Shown: positions 42,526 to 53,699, numbered from the stretch's first letter. The stretch: DNA of 64,000 bases from Brachypterus glaber (GCA_958510825.1 OY294049.1:9424001-9488000); one strand, 5' to 3'. The notes: generated from the sequence alone by a model not told the origin. Translations and numbers: made by a program.

Positions 42526-43158
42526 TGTTACAACCTCATTTCTGTGTTTGTATTTATTTTTAATTTGGGTTTTATTATACATAATTTCATTTAATTTCTT
42601 TACTTAGTTATAATTCAAAAATAATATTTTGTTTTAAATTAATTGTATTTTTGTAAGTAACGCGCTGAAAACCTCCTAGCTTTTCTGCGCGAGTTCGGGT
42701 AGGTTGCCTTCCGGACAGTAGCAATTTGACACTCGAGAACGATCGATGCGTGTCAATAAAAATATACTCAAATCCGCTGACGAATATACCACGCGCCGGG
42801 CATTTCGTTAGAATTTACCATATTTACGGCTGCAAACTATAGAAATAAGTTCCATATACACATATGTATTTAAATAATTAGTAGTGTATACCTACACTGG
42901 TCAAACAAACTTTAATTCGCGTACATCAGTTTCCAATTATGTGGTGTCTCCTGTGAAGAAATGGCGGTCATGACCTGTCGTGCTGAATGCTGTAACTAAG
43001 GTAAGATTACCATATATATTATTGGAACTGTCGTTTTGTCTTTAATATTCTTTTCAATCATTAATACCTATTCGCAGTCCACTTAATTAATATCATAAAG
43101 GCGATGTTACGGAGGCAATCCCATATCACCGAATGGGACCTTTCGACGTCACACAACA
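42526..43158 (+). repeat. BEL/Pao 3' LTR, 633 bp
   Basis: TGTTACAACC...ACACAACA, matching 34974-35606 throughout apart from position 42536. Followed by TATAT. Confidence 0.95.
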
Positions 43159-43294
43159 TATATGCAAAAAAATAGTTTTCTTATTTATGAGTTCCAAATT
43201 TAAAGTCTATATCTCAACTCGTTCATAGTTAAGAGGGAAGGGGTGAATTTTGGATCGCACTGTAGAGGGCCTAACCTTGAGTTTTCTCTTAGAA

Positions 43295-43885
43295 TATAAT
43301 TTACCTAGTTGAATACAGATAAAAGTATTATCCAAACAAATATAATTTGTCATACTAACATAGAGATCGTGCTGGTACATTTGAATCCCCACGCAACATG
43401 TGTTTATTAATACAAGCATGTTATAGTAAAAATTATTGTAACATTTGGTAAAGCATATCACACTTATATTATGGTATACTCTGAGTCTTTGTTAAGTTGT
43501 ATTACTGATCTAGTTTAAAGTATCTTACAGTATTCAAAAAAAATAACAAACGGTAAATAATACCAACATTTTGATTAGTAATAATATAAAGATTGCAACC
43601 ACATACAATTACACACTTTATCGATCCTTTTTTACTTTTCTCTGTATTATTACTAATCAAAATTTTGCTATTATTTACCTATTGTTATTTTGCTAAATAC
43701 TGTAACATACCTTAAACTAAATCAATAACACAACATGTTGTTAACAAGTACAACTTAAAGTATACCAAACTATAACTGTCATATAATTACCAAATGTTAC
43801 AGTATTAATAAACACATATTACGTGGGTATCCAAATGTACCAGCACGGTCTCTATGTTAGTATGACAAAATTTTGTATACAATAC
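43295..43885. mobile_element. ~590-bp foldback element
   Basis: The left arm (about 43310-43590) and right arm (about 43637-43880) are reverse complements: CATACTAACATAGAGATCGT then GCTGGTACATTTG versus the mirrored form at 43830-43868, and TTGATTAGTAATAATA versus TATTATTACTAATCAA. The loop is about 45 bp. Non-coding. Confidence 0.8.
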
Positions 43886-44131
43886 ACACATTGCAGTATT
43901 TAATATCACAAGTAAAGTATTAAATACCAATGGTGGCGATATAAATAAAAAATATGTATTAACAAATAACATTCAGCATTAAAAAAACAACGAAATTTTC
44001 TGAGTGTATAGTACTAGATATCATAACTTTAATAGTAAAACCCAGAAGATTTATTTAAATAATTATTTTTGTAACATACTGTAAGTAAACACAATAAATA
44101 TTAAATCGATATAACCTTTATAGTTTAATCC

Positions 44132-44562
44132 CCAGTAACAATTTTTGTCAAGTCTTGAGCAAATCTGGCTTAAGATTCTTCATCAAGTAACTGCATCCAG
44201 ATTTTGACAATTCTGGGGCAAGATACTGTCCACAGATACTTCGTTAAGATTCTTGAGCAAGAATGTAGCAAGAAAAATTGACAAGGGAGAGGTGCGCGCT
44301 CATGGACTCTAGCATTTTTCGCGCAAGAGTAGGTCAAGATTCTTGAGCAAGAATCTTGTCAAATTCTTGCTACAGACTTGACGAACAGACTTGACAAAGT
44401 ATGGATAAACGCTCTGCTTCCAGAATCTTGCTAAAGTCTTTCCTAAGTCTGGATACAGAATCTTGTTTAATTATCTTGCTCAAGAATTGTCCAATTCTTT
44501 ACAAGGAACTTGGTCAAGTACTCTGGTCAAGAAACTTGTCCAAGATCAATGTCGCTAGGGAC
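44132..44562 (+). repeat. MITE family F (CAAGATTCTTG-rich), copy 1
   Basis: It begins CAGTAACAATTTTTGTCAAG and ends GATCAATGTCGCTAGGGA. The interior has many CAAGATTCTTG/CAAGAATCTTG short palindromes and GAGCAAGAAT units. A second copy lies at 47347-47760 in the same orientation. Confidence 0.8.
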
Positions 44563-44892
44563 TGCGCATGATACTAAGACCCTTTATACATGTATAACTC
44601 AAAATATCTCATTTTGGCACATAGACCCTTTAGCTAAATAAATAAATTAATTAATTAATTAATTTTAAAAATTATGTAATTCCTATACCGGCGTTGCGTT
44701 TTAAATGAGACGGACACCCGATAAAATAACACTTACTTAGTAGTATGGTAATTGAACAAAATGGACAGATGAATTATTTATTACATCTGAAATTTATATT
44801 AGCAAATACGTTACCAACTGCAAAATCTCAGTTACGTCATTTCCAAGGATTCTTATTTCCACATGGACGCATTTATATAACACACCTTTATA

Positions 44893-45388
44893 CAGGGCGT
44901 GTCTAAAGCCGCACCCCTTTTTAAGATATCAACTTGAAATGTGCAAAACGTAAATAATTTTTGGTATATTTTTAATATTATTAGGGGACATGATGGACGC
45001 AGGGAGAAATGGGAATTATTTTTTTAAATGGAAAAATGAGGTCATGTGATACATTATTTTAAAGCTTATTAATAATTTAATTTTTATTTTTTTAAGGTGT
45101 AAAATGCGAAATTTTTATTGAAATCTTTAAATTTAGTTTAAAAGTATAATTTACGTTTTTGTATCCTAAAATTATTCATTAAACAAAATCTGTTTAATTA
45201 TTTAAAAGAAATGTTGACAAAAATTCCCATTTTCAACACTTTTTTAAATTACTTTTGCAGAAAAATAAAAATATATGGTCGATTAGAGAATGTTATACAC
45301 TTTAATGTATTACACGACCAACTTTCTGTTTAAAAAAATTCACAAAAGGTATTTAGTTAAGGGGGGTGAGGACTTTTGACACGCACCG
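44893..45388. repeat. MITE family G (CAGNGCGTGTC), copy 1
   Basis: CAGGGCGTGTCTAAAGCC at the left and GGACTTTTGACACGCACCG at the right are inverted, with TA flanks. Inside, AAGATATCAACTTGAAAT follows the left end as in 49000-49673. Confidence 0.75.
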
Positions 45389-45854
45389 TATAACAAAATC
45401 GATATTGAAAAGGAAAAAACACACTACTACAAAGTCAAATTAGGGTTTTCCTGTGATCAATGCTAATCGTTGGTTATTGCCCATTGGGAGTGATTTTGAC
45501 TCCAGGACTTTTTTCCGTATTCACATTCCGCATCCTACTTTTTTTTAACAGAAAGATAAACACAAAAGAATTACGGATGAGTAATAGCAACAAATAATGT
45601 AAAATTGCAACTAATAATACCTCTCAAACAATTTGAAATGAAAATGTGAATTAACTTATAAGCTGATTTAAAATTTAATACAAGCTAACCTATAAAATGG
45701 AATGCAAAATACGCCGTTTTAATAACCTAGCGAAATGTGTACAGTGGGGACTTGTGAGGCCAACAGTGATAAATAGGAAAAACTTCCGGGCACGGGGGAT
45801 CATAGGGAGTACAAAGTTGCCGTGAACGGTTCGAGAGGCCCGAAAATATGATAC

Positions 45855-46016
45855 CTAATTTAAATATGGATGTAAAGGTTTCAAATAAAAAGGACTGTCT
45901 AATGATATTGGTAAAGATAATGAGGTATGGTTTCAATGCTTTAGCTGCAAATTTTGGGCCCATCCTGACAGTAATGAAATTAAAAAATTAAAGAAAATAA
46001 AAGTTAAAACAAAATG
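45855..46016 (+). pseudogene. Orphan PHD-like finger, transposase remnant
   Basis: Frame at 45907-46016 reads DIGKDNEVWFQCFSCKFWAH then PDSNEIKKLKKIKVKTK and stop. The W-x-x-C-x-x-C-x-x-W-x-H spacing mirrors the C-terminal finger of the pogo-like transposase at 26076-28070. The first Cys pair lies in another frame and the next Cys is replaced, so it is degraded. Probably the 3' end of an old transposon; the rest of the gene is not recognisable. Confidence 0.45.
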
Positions 46017-46439
46017 AATTTTAAAGTTAATTGAGTTAAAACCTTGTAACTAAAAAAATGACTGAAATAAAAACACTATTTTATACAAACCATCAAAGCT
46101 TATGTTCGCCAACTTAGGACCCTTCCCCTATTAATTTCTTGGCTGTATTTTTTTCTGTGTAGAAGATTTTTAATTATTTTACTGTACTTACTTTCTCATA
46201 TAATGATATTTGATGACCACTACGATAACTATAACATTGGCAACCAGCGACCAGATGAATACAAATATGTACATGTAGATGACGTCATATTCGCCTACGA
46301 AAAGAATATCTTGCAATGTAGAAACGTTACTCTCGTTCATTTTTTCGCATTCCTTTTCGGGCCAATGACTTTCCTGAAAAGAGTAAATTATTGTTAAACA
46401 AAATTTTAAAGATGTTTTTAGGGTTCTGTACTATATAAA

Positions 46440-46672
46440 AAAAAAATATGCCTGTCCGTGTGTCACAGCTGTTTATCTCAAGAACCATACAGGGTGGTCA
46501 AACTTACAGGGCTGGAGAGAGACAGCCTGGGCCCGGGGAAACCTTATTCTCGGGCCCCCTCGCATCTGAAAAAAAAAGCCCTACCCCTGTCAGAAAACAG
46601 CAAATGTTCGTCGCCGGGCCCCGGGGAATCCTTCCCCTCTTCCCCCGCCTGAATCCGGCACTGCCAACTTAC
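46440..46672 (+). repeat. GC-rich repeat fragment
   Basis: A GC-rich block (CTGGGCCCGGGGAAACC, CGGGCCCCGGGGAATCC) in AT-rich surroundings, open in two plus frames (46448-46708, 46458-46652) without any domain. The CCGGGCCCC motifs are partly self-complementary. Likely a fragment of a dispersed repeat. Confidence 0.4.
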
Positions 46673-46675
46673 TTA

Positions 46676-48328
46676 TACCGGGTGAGTTTTATTTATGTCC
46701 ATGCCTAAAATTAAGATTATTCTTCATTCGATAAAAATTAAACTTTGATGATTTATATAATTTTACATTGACTATAAAACGACCAATTTAATTTTTTTGT
46801 TTCACTTGCAGTAACGAAAACGAAAAAAAAAGAACAAAACAGTTTTTTATACATAGAATTTTCGGCTGAATTTAAAAATGTAAAAAATTTCAGAGCGTTC
46901 CATTAAAAAAAAACATATTTATGCCGGCGAAACCGGAAGTGAAAAAGAAAACGCCATTTTATAGCCAATGTAAAATTATATAAAACACCAGAGTTTCGTT
47001 TTTATCGAATTTTATCGCACCACAGAAAATTCATATTACGAGGCATTCTGAGACATCTCTGGCATCCATGATTGAGGGGCATGTCACACAATTTGCAGCA
47101 AAAACAGCGACGGACAAATGAAAGTTGTTCACAATATCTAAATATATGTGAATTGATGTTTGTTGTTATTAATTTGCACGTGTACGAAATAGGACGGTAA
47201 GTTTATATTTCTTTGCCGATTATTCTAAAATAAATATATTCTTGAATGATATGATCGAGGATATGATCATTTGTATTTATCCAAGCAGTTTTGTTAAATT
47301 TAATTAAATAGTTTTTGTTATGTAAAGTGATTTATAACATTTATTTAGTAACAATTTTTGTCAAGTCTTGAGCAAGTCTGGCTCAAGATTCTTGATCAAG
47401 TAACTGCATCCAGATTTTGACAATTCTGACGCAAGATACTGTCGACAGATTCTTGCTCAAGAAGAATTGCTACATATACTTCGTCAAGATTCTTGAGCAA
47501 GAATGTAGCAAGAAAAATTGTCAAGGGATAGGTGCGCGCTCATAGCGTTTTTCGCACACGAGTAGGTCAAGATTCTTGACCAAGAATCTTGTCAAGTTCT
47601 TGCTACAGACTTGACAAAGTATTGATAAACGTTCTGCTTGCCCAAATCTCGATACAGAATCTTGATTAATTCTCTTGCTCAAGAAATGTCCAATTCTTTA
47701 CAAAGAACTTTGCCAAGTACTCTGGTTAAGAAACTTTTCCAAGATCAATGTTACTAGGGTGATGGGGTAATGATGCACATTCCCTTCATTCAATTAAATA
47801 GTAATAAAATTAAATAAAAAAAACAAGTTTTTAAAGTTAAAACCTTTCTAATAATTACATGTAGAAAACAAAATAATTATACATATGTTCAAAAACTAGA
47901 TTTTTAAAAGAAGGGGTTTGGAAACGTTCTCAAAACGATAAAAAAATCCAAAACCTTTCTTTAAAAATTAAGTTTTTGAAAAGCTGTATACATAACTTCT
48001 GTTTAATAAATATTTTTGCATTATTTTCTGTTTTTATCTTTTGTGCATAATTCCCAACAGCTGCGCACCATTGCCCCTTGGGGTGGAGAATTGTGCGCAA
48101 ATGCACTTTTGTAGTTTTACATTTTTATTGTGATTATGGTAAAATCTACCTAAGTTTTGATGATACGTAATGATAGTCTAATAAGTAACGCTTCTTTTGC
48201 CACTTATAAATTTTATGTAATATTTATAAGGTGTCAATTATATCAAGTTTCGCTTAGGTGCGCACCGTCACCCTACTTTCCCCTCATCTTCATTTTGGGG
48301 GTGGACATAAATAAAACTCACCCGGTAT
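46676..48328. mobile_element. ~1.65-kb element with CCGGGTGAG inverted ends
   Basis: CCGGGTGAGTTTTATTTATG then TCCA (46676) is mirrored by TGGACATAAATAAAACTCAC then CCGG (48300-48328), flanked by TA. An internal hairpin pair (TTATATAATTTTACATTG at 46755, CAATGTAAAATTATATAA at 46966) lies near the left end. It is interrupted by MITE F at 47347-47760. No transposase frame is visible. Confidence 0.75.
47347..47760 (+). repeat. MITE family F, copy 2 (nested)
   Basis: AGTAACAATTTTTGTCAAGT...GATCAATGTTACTAGGG; colinear with 44132-44562 apart from small indels. Nested inside the 46676-48328 element. Confidence 0.8.
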
Positions 48329-48334
48329 ATGAGC

Positions 48335-48990
48335 CACAATTTTCTTCTTAAAAATGGTGAGAATTAGAAAAAAAGTTACAGAAGTTTCACTATTACGATT
48401 TAATGGGTAGCAGATTCCTAAAGTAATCGTCAGTCTGCGTCAAATTAGAATTTCGGCATTGACAATTTTATCAATTAATTCAATTATGCATCGCTTGCCG
48501 GAAGCATAATAGACCCTTCTACGCTCCAATTATAGTACACGGTGGTTTGGAAACAAAATTTCCAGAGTTATAATTTATAACTATATAAATAAATTGAATA
48601 ATATTCTAAAAATGCCCCGTAAACGTGTACGATAAGAACACATAGAGCGCTTAATTTGCATTTATATGGCAAACTGATCTGGAATACTCTAGTTGCAATC
48701 TGATTGTTGAGCAGTAAGTATCATTCACTAGAAAATCGCATTGGTCAAACATAAATCGTGTTCTTCGTTATCATGTTTATTTATATTTGCAACATTTTTT
48801 TTTTACTGATTTGATAATATCCGCGCCGATTTAGACAGGGCTGAGGGCTTGGCTCACGGATTTGGCTGATTATATTTATATGTGTAGCCACCGATGTTAG
48901 AGAAAAACCTCCAATTTTTTTCAAAAACCCCCCGTTTCGAAAATATGAATTTTAAGTATATTTGATAGTGACCCGCCTATTATACGTATA
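48335..48990. other. AT-rich spacer, no recognised feature
   Basis: No supported frame or paired repeat. Confidence 0.4.
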
Positions 48991-48999
48991 ATACGCATA

Positions 49000-49673
49000 C
49001 AGAACGTGTCAAAAGTCCGCACTTTCTTTTAACTTTTGAACGGCTTAAGATATCAACTTGAAATTTGGAGCGGTTAAATAACATAACCCAAATAATTTTT
49101 TGAGGGGGCACAGTGGAGATAGGGGGCAAGAGGGACATTTTTTAAATAGATATGGGGTTCATGTGATACATCATTTTAAGGCTTATAAAATTTTCTATTT
49201 GATCATATATATTTTTTATTTTTTAGACTTTTTTTTAAGGTTTTAATTTTTCAATTATTTTTTTCTAAAAACTACGATTTTTTAAGATTTTTTTCTTGTA
49301 AAATGTTATTTATATCATTTAAAATTAGTTTAGTATAACTGACGTATTTGCATCATGAAATAATTTTTCTAAAATGGTTTAATTTTTTTTAATGAAAATT
49401 TTTATTTTTAACCCCCACAAATTGCTAAAAAATAAATAAAAAAATATGTGGTCGAATAGAGAACTTTATAATCTATAAAATAGTGTATCACACGAACCCT
49501 TTTCCATTAAAAAATGTTTTCCCTTGCCTCCCTTTCACCATTATGCCCCGTAAACATGTCAAATATATACCAAAAAAATATTTGTATTATGTTATTTAAG
49601 TGTTCTCAATTTCAAGTTGATATCTTAAGCAGTTCAAAAATTAAAGGGGTGGGCGGACTTTTGACACGCTCTG
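49000..49673. repeat. MITE family G, copy 2
   Basis: CAGAACGTGTCAAAAGTCCG then ...CTTAAGATATCAACTTGAAA at the left is mirrored over about 75 bp at the right (TTTCAAGTTGATATCTTAAG...CGGACTTTTGACACGCTCTG). TA precedes the left end. The inner part is also roughly palindromic (ATGTGATACATCATTTTA versus TAAAATAGTGTATCACA). Confidence 0.8.
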
Positions 49674-49721
49674 TTTAAACTAGGTTACCTGTCTGATTTT
49701 ATAGTTATTTAAGTATTAAGG

Positions 49722-49812
49722 TAGGTAAGTGCATTTTACCGGTTGAGGATTATTTTGGAGATTGAGACGAAGTCGAAATCTCCAATACTATCCGAAACCG
49801 GTAAAGCACTTA
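49722..49812. repeat. Small hairpin MITE
   Basis: TAAGTGCATTTTACCGGTT...TTGGAGATT mirrors AATCTCCAA...AACCGGTAAAGCACTTA, around GAGACGAAGTC. Confidence 0.7.
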
Positions 49813-49814
49813 AT

Positions 49815-51118
49815 GGCCGTACGGTTTTTGCACGTTCCAACAAAATAAACATCAATAAGATTTATAAAAGTGAAATTAAAACGTAAAATTTATTTTATTG
49901 TAAAAATCAAGTCAGTACCTTTGATAAAATTTAACCCTAACAACGGGTTGCTACGTATAATAAACAATGCTAAATTCCTAATTTTGTTTGACGTTTGTCC
50001 TACGTGCCGATTAAAATAAACATTTTTTGTAAAAAATGTTTCGAGATAACAATTTTGAGCTTAAGGTACGTAAAATAATATAAGATGTTTTGCAATTTAT
50101 ACCCTAAAAATCCAAAGATCAGTATAAAAATAGTTGAAAAAAATTCAAAACATGATGCAGTGAAAAAAATATGTGAAAACATAGAAAAGTTACTATGTTA
50201 TTATTAATAACTTATTAATAAATAATTATTACGTTCGAAGAAGAAACCTAAATAGTCCAATAGCGTTTAAAAGTTATTGTTCAAATTGTAACTTTAATAA
50301 AAACTAATTTAAAGCTTTAAAAATTAAAAATTAGATTATTATTTACTTACCGCCTACCGATCGGTAAGTAATTTACTTACCGATCAGTAATTTGTAAACA
50401 TAACCTACTGCTGTCACACCCACCACGAAATGACCCAGCCGGCAAATTCAGCAGATGAGTCGGCAAATTTGAGAGCAGTCAACATTTTTCTTGGTATTTT
50501 TTTTTGTTATCAAAATTTTTTGCACAGAAGCTTTTTTTTCTGGAGGTGAAGATAATTTTTTTTTTAGCTGGCAAAATTTTTTTATTCATCAAACTTTTTG
50601 CTAGGGGAATTTTTTTTAGGAAAAAATGTGGTAATCGGCAAATCTTACCCTCTTACGACAAAAAGCTCCGATCGCCCCTGCAAAGAACTCCTTTGTATTA
50701 AACTAACAAGTTTAATTCATGTTATTTTATAACAATGAAATAACGATGTAAATTTACATCATTAATGAATTAATGCAAGAATTCATTTCAAAGCTTGAAC
50801 TAGTGCGCTGCAGCGTTTTCACATAAATGCAGCAAAGGATTAGACAGTTGAAGGGTTCGGGGAACAAGGGACACTAGAAACATTTATCCATTTAATTAGA
50901 GTGAGGCAAACAGGATTCTAATTAAAGCGTTTTGTTGCATCATTCGGAATAGTTTCACGGTTGAAAAAGTTGTTGAATGTAGGAAGCAAAAAAACGCTAA
51001 AGAACATTTCCAGAAACGTCATTTCAATTTTGTAAATGCCTCATTTGTCAAAATATTATTTTAAACTAAAATTTGCAAGTTTTAATGATTTTTCAAAATG
51101 AAAATCTAAGAAACAACC
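49815..51118. other. Unassigned spacer with short palindromes
   Basis: Contains TTACTTACCGATCGGTAAGTAA-type palindromes near 50344-50393 (written here only as pattern TTACTTACC/GGTAAGTAA, two overlapping copies). No gene seen. Confidence 0.4.
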
Positions 51119-51124
51119 GTTTAA

Positions 51125-51328
51125 CCCCTTAACGCCCTCAGCCGAGTTAACTCGTTTACAGTAGGTTGGCTCTTTTCCGCTTACCCGCGTTAACTTTAAC
51201 CCCTTAACGCACTTACCCGAGTTAACTCGTTGACACTAGCTCTTTTCCGCTTACTCGTTCGACTTATATTTTGCCGAACTGGGTGAAAAATCACCCACTT
51301 TTCCGAAAAAAAGTGGTGCGTCAAGGGG
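51125..51328. repeat. piggyBac-type MITE
   Basis: TTAA-CCCCTTAACGC (left) and GCGTCAAGGGG-TTAA (right): TTAA duplication plus CCC-starting ends is the piggyBac signature. A second left end (TTAA-CCCCTTAACGCAC, 51196-51212) repeats the first 75 bp, including CGAGTTAACTCGTT and CTCTTTTCCGCTTAC, so the 5' part is tandemly duplicated. Confidence 0.8.
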
Positions 51329-52075
51329 TTAATGAAAAACAACAAACTTGACCATGTTATCCTATTTCACATAATAAATAACAATATAACATTTAGAAAG
51401 AAGGTTAACTTTTAAATAATTGTTTTATTTGGATAAACTTAGTGTCAAACTCATCATAAAACAACATAATTCCTTTGAAATTCACCTTTATATGCACCAT
51501 TTTATATCTGGGCCGCTTTAAGCATAAACCTATCAACCCACATTATGAGATAACAGTAAATTGTTGAACTTTTTCCCTAATAACTTTTAAACGTTTTGAC
51601 TAAAACACTTAAAATTAAACATTTGTTTCACTTGTTTATGTACCAGAAAATGTACAAAATATGTAAACTTCAATTCCTGTAAAAGATTTTGGGTAAAATG
51701 TTCCGCAACCTACTGTCATCTCACAAAGTGGGTTGGTAGGTTACTGCTTAACGCGACCCAATTGATAAACCACCACTCTTTTCATTCTAACGATTCGGTC
51801 TCCGACGGTCGAATGTAAAGTTTGGATGGAATATTATTCCAGGAATAACCAACCGTCAACGATAAAACGGTCGATGCTTTCATTCCAACCGATCTGGAAT
51901 GAAAAGTTTGACCGACAAAACGTACCTAATAGCAATCCGGATTGGCAAAATATTATATGGTGTTTGTTATATACTAACACTATTATATTATATTAGTAGT
52001 TTATTAAAAAAAAATTTTAAAAATATTAATTTATTATTCCATCAATCTATTTTCTAATCATCGTACCGAGTGATA

Positions 52076-52120
52076 TTGGTAGACTGACAGTTTCGGCCTG
52101 CTGGCCCTCTTCAGTACCAC
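52076..52120 (-). ncRNA. Hammerhead ribozyme, minus unit 1 (stem I shortened)
   Basis: On the minus strand: GGUA-CUGAAGA, stem II GGCC/GGCC, GAAA, stem III ACU/AGU, GUC cleavage triplet (C at 52082), UACC. The core is complete. A deletion removed the outer stem I arm (AGTGTGGTA instead of GACTCTTGGTA), leaving about five inner pairs. Confidence 0.7.
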
Positions 52121-52402
52121 ACTGATTAAGAAAACGTTTTTAGACTTTATTCGCAAAAGGAATATGATGTAGACTTGTGCGCCATCTATTGCTAGATGTA
52201 GACAACTACTCATACCTCTTCTAGTCTGGAGACTTTGAATGGTACTAAGTTGAATACTTGTGTGTCTCAAGCACATAGTACCACTAAGGTGTGGTTACAC
52301 GTAAAATTAATAAGGACAGAAATTTCTAATTTTAACCAAAATTATAAAAATATTAATTTCTTATTCCATCAATCTATTTTCTAATCATCGTACAGAGTGA
52401 TA

Positions 52403-52447
52403 TTGGTAGACTGACAGTTTCGGGATGCTGGCCCTCTTCAGTACCAA
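52403..52447 (-). ncRNA. Hammerhead ribozyme, minus unit 2
   Basis: Complete core with stem I UUGGUA/UACCAA. Stem II has GGG/CCC plus one mismatch (loop region CCAGCAU). Predicted cleavage after C at 52409. The outer 5' arm is cut at the orientation switch at about 52452. Confidence 0.75.
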
Positions 52448-52489
52448 GAGTCTAAAAACGTTTTCTTAATCAGCGTGCAGAGTTGACTC

Positions 52490-52534
52490 TTGACACTTAA
52501 GAGGGCCAGCAGCCCGAAACTGTCAGTCTACCAA
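52490..52534 (+). ncRNA. Degenerate hammerhead copy at array junction
   Basis: The first plus unit. The core strand reads CTTAAGA (G5 changed to T) and the 5' stem I strand is TTGACA, which no longer pairs with UACCAA. GAAA, stem II, stem III and GUC (C at 52528) are kept. Predicted inactive. Confidence 0.75.
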
Positions 52535-52843
52535 TATCACTCTGTACGATGATTAGAAAATAGATTGATGGAATAATAAATTAATATTTTTATAATTTTG
52601 TTTAAAATTAAAAATTTCTGTCCTTACTAATTTTACGTCTAACCACCCGTTAGTGGTACTATGTGCTTGAGACACACAAGTCTTCAACTTGCTACCATTC
52701 AAAGTCTCCAGATAAGGAGAGGTATGAGTAGTTGTCTACATCTAGAAATAGATGGCGCACAAGTCTACATCAATCTAATGGCTATATTCCTTTTGAGAGT
52801 AAAGTCTAAAAACGTTTTCTTAATCAGCGTGCAGAGTTGACTC

Positions 52844-52888
52844 TTGGTACTGAAGAGGGCCAGCAGCCCGAAACTGTCAGTCTACCAA
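52844..52888 (+). ncRNA. Type I hammerhead ribozyme, plus unit
   Basis: Self-cleaving RNA fold. Stem I inner UUGGUA (52844) pairs with UACCAA (52883). Core CUGAAGA (the A is the freely variable N7). Stem II GGGC/GCCC with loop CAGCA. GAAA. Stem III ACU/AGU with a 3-nt loop. GUC with cleavage after C52882. Outer stem I pairs 52815-52837 with 52893-52914 (CGTGCAGAGT with ACTCTGTACG, then AATCA with TGATT), across an internal loop suited to loop I-loop II contacts. The short self-complementary stem III (ACUGUCAGU) suggests a dimeric fold, as is usual in retrozymes. Confidence 0.92.
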
Positions 52889-53196
52889 TATCACTCTGTA
52901 CGATGATTAGAAAATAGATTGATGGAATAATAAATTAATATTTTTATAATTTTGTTTAAATTAAAATTTTCTGTCCTTACTAATTTTACGTCTAACCACC
53001 CGTTAGTGGTACTATGTGCTTGAGACACACAAGTCTTCAACTTGCTACCATTCAAAGTCTCCAGATAAGGAGAGGTATGAGTAGTTGTCTACATCTAGAA
53101 ATAGATGGCGCACAAGTCTACATCAATCTAATGGCTATATTCCTTTTGCGAGTAAAGTCTAAAAACGTTTTCTTAATCAGCGTGCAGAGTTGACTC

Positions 53197-53241
53197 TTGG
53201 TACTGAAGAGGGCCAGCAGCCCGAAACTGTCAGTCTACCAA
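53197..53241 (+). ncRNA. Type I hammerhead ribozyme, plus unit
   Basis: Core, stems and outer stem I identical to the 52844 copy. Predicted cleavage after C53235, 353 bp from the previous site. This unit ends early, at AAATATATAAGGACAGAAAT. Confidence 0.92.
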
Positions 53242-53345
53242 TATCACTCTGTACGATGATTAGAAAATAGATTAATGGAATAATAAATTAATATTTTTAA
53301 AATTTTGTTTAAAATTAAAAATATATAAGGACAGAAATTTGACTC

Positions 53346-53390
53346 TTGGTACTGAAGAGGGCCAGCAGCCCGAAACTGTCAGTCTACCAA
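53346..53390 (+). ncRNA. Hammerhead in 149-bp partial unit
   Basis: Complete core and inner stem I, cleavage after C53384. The upstream AATCAGCGTGCAGAG arm is replaced by TATAAGGACAGAAATTTGACTC-type sequence (the array unit's minus-like AT flank), so the outer stem I cannot form. Confidence 0.85.
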
Positions 53391-53699
53391 TATCACTCTG
53401 TACGATGATTAGAAAATAGATTGATGGAATAATAAATTAATATTTTTATAATTTTGTTTAAAATTAAAAATTTCTGTCCTTACTAATTTTACGTCTAACC
53501 ACCCGTTAGTGGTACTATGTGCTTGAGACACACAAGTCTTCAACTTGCTACCATTCAAAGTCTCCAGATAAGGAGAGGTATGAGTAGTTGTCTACATCTA
53601 GAAATAGATGGCGCACAAGTCTACATCAATCTAATGGCTATATTCCTTTTGCGAGTAAAGTCTAAAAACGTTTTCTTAATCAGCGTGCAGAGTTGACTC

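Larger units (their letters stand above)
34974..43158 (+). mobile_element. Complete BEL/Pao LTR retrotransposon, 8.2 kb
   Basis: Two 633-bp LTRs differ by a single substitution to my eye. A perfect 5-bp target duplication TATAT (34969-34973, 43159-43163) flanks them. One intact Gag-Pol frame lies between them, and there is no env. The near-identical LTRs and unbroken frame indicate a recent, probably still competent insertion. Confidence 0.96.
34677..43262. repeat. MITE split by the BEL element
   Basis: The left part 34677-34973 begins CAGTGCGGTCCAAAAGTCAC. The right part 43164-43262 ends TTTTGGATCGCACTG, its inverted end, preceded by ATATCTCAACTCGTTC as in other copies. The BEL element sits between them with a TATAT duplication, so the MITE was about 400 bp before insertion. 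Confidence 0.75.

Noticed and set aside
46448..46708. GC-rich plus-strand frames
   Set aside because: Two frames open at once in a GC-rich repeat; no codon bias or domain, likely non-coding.
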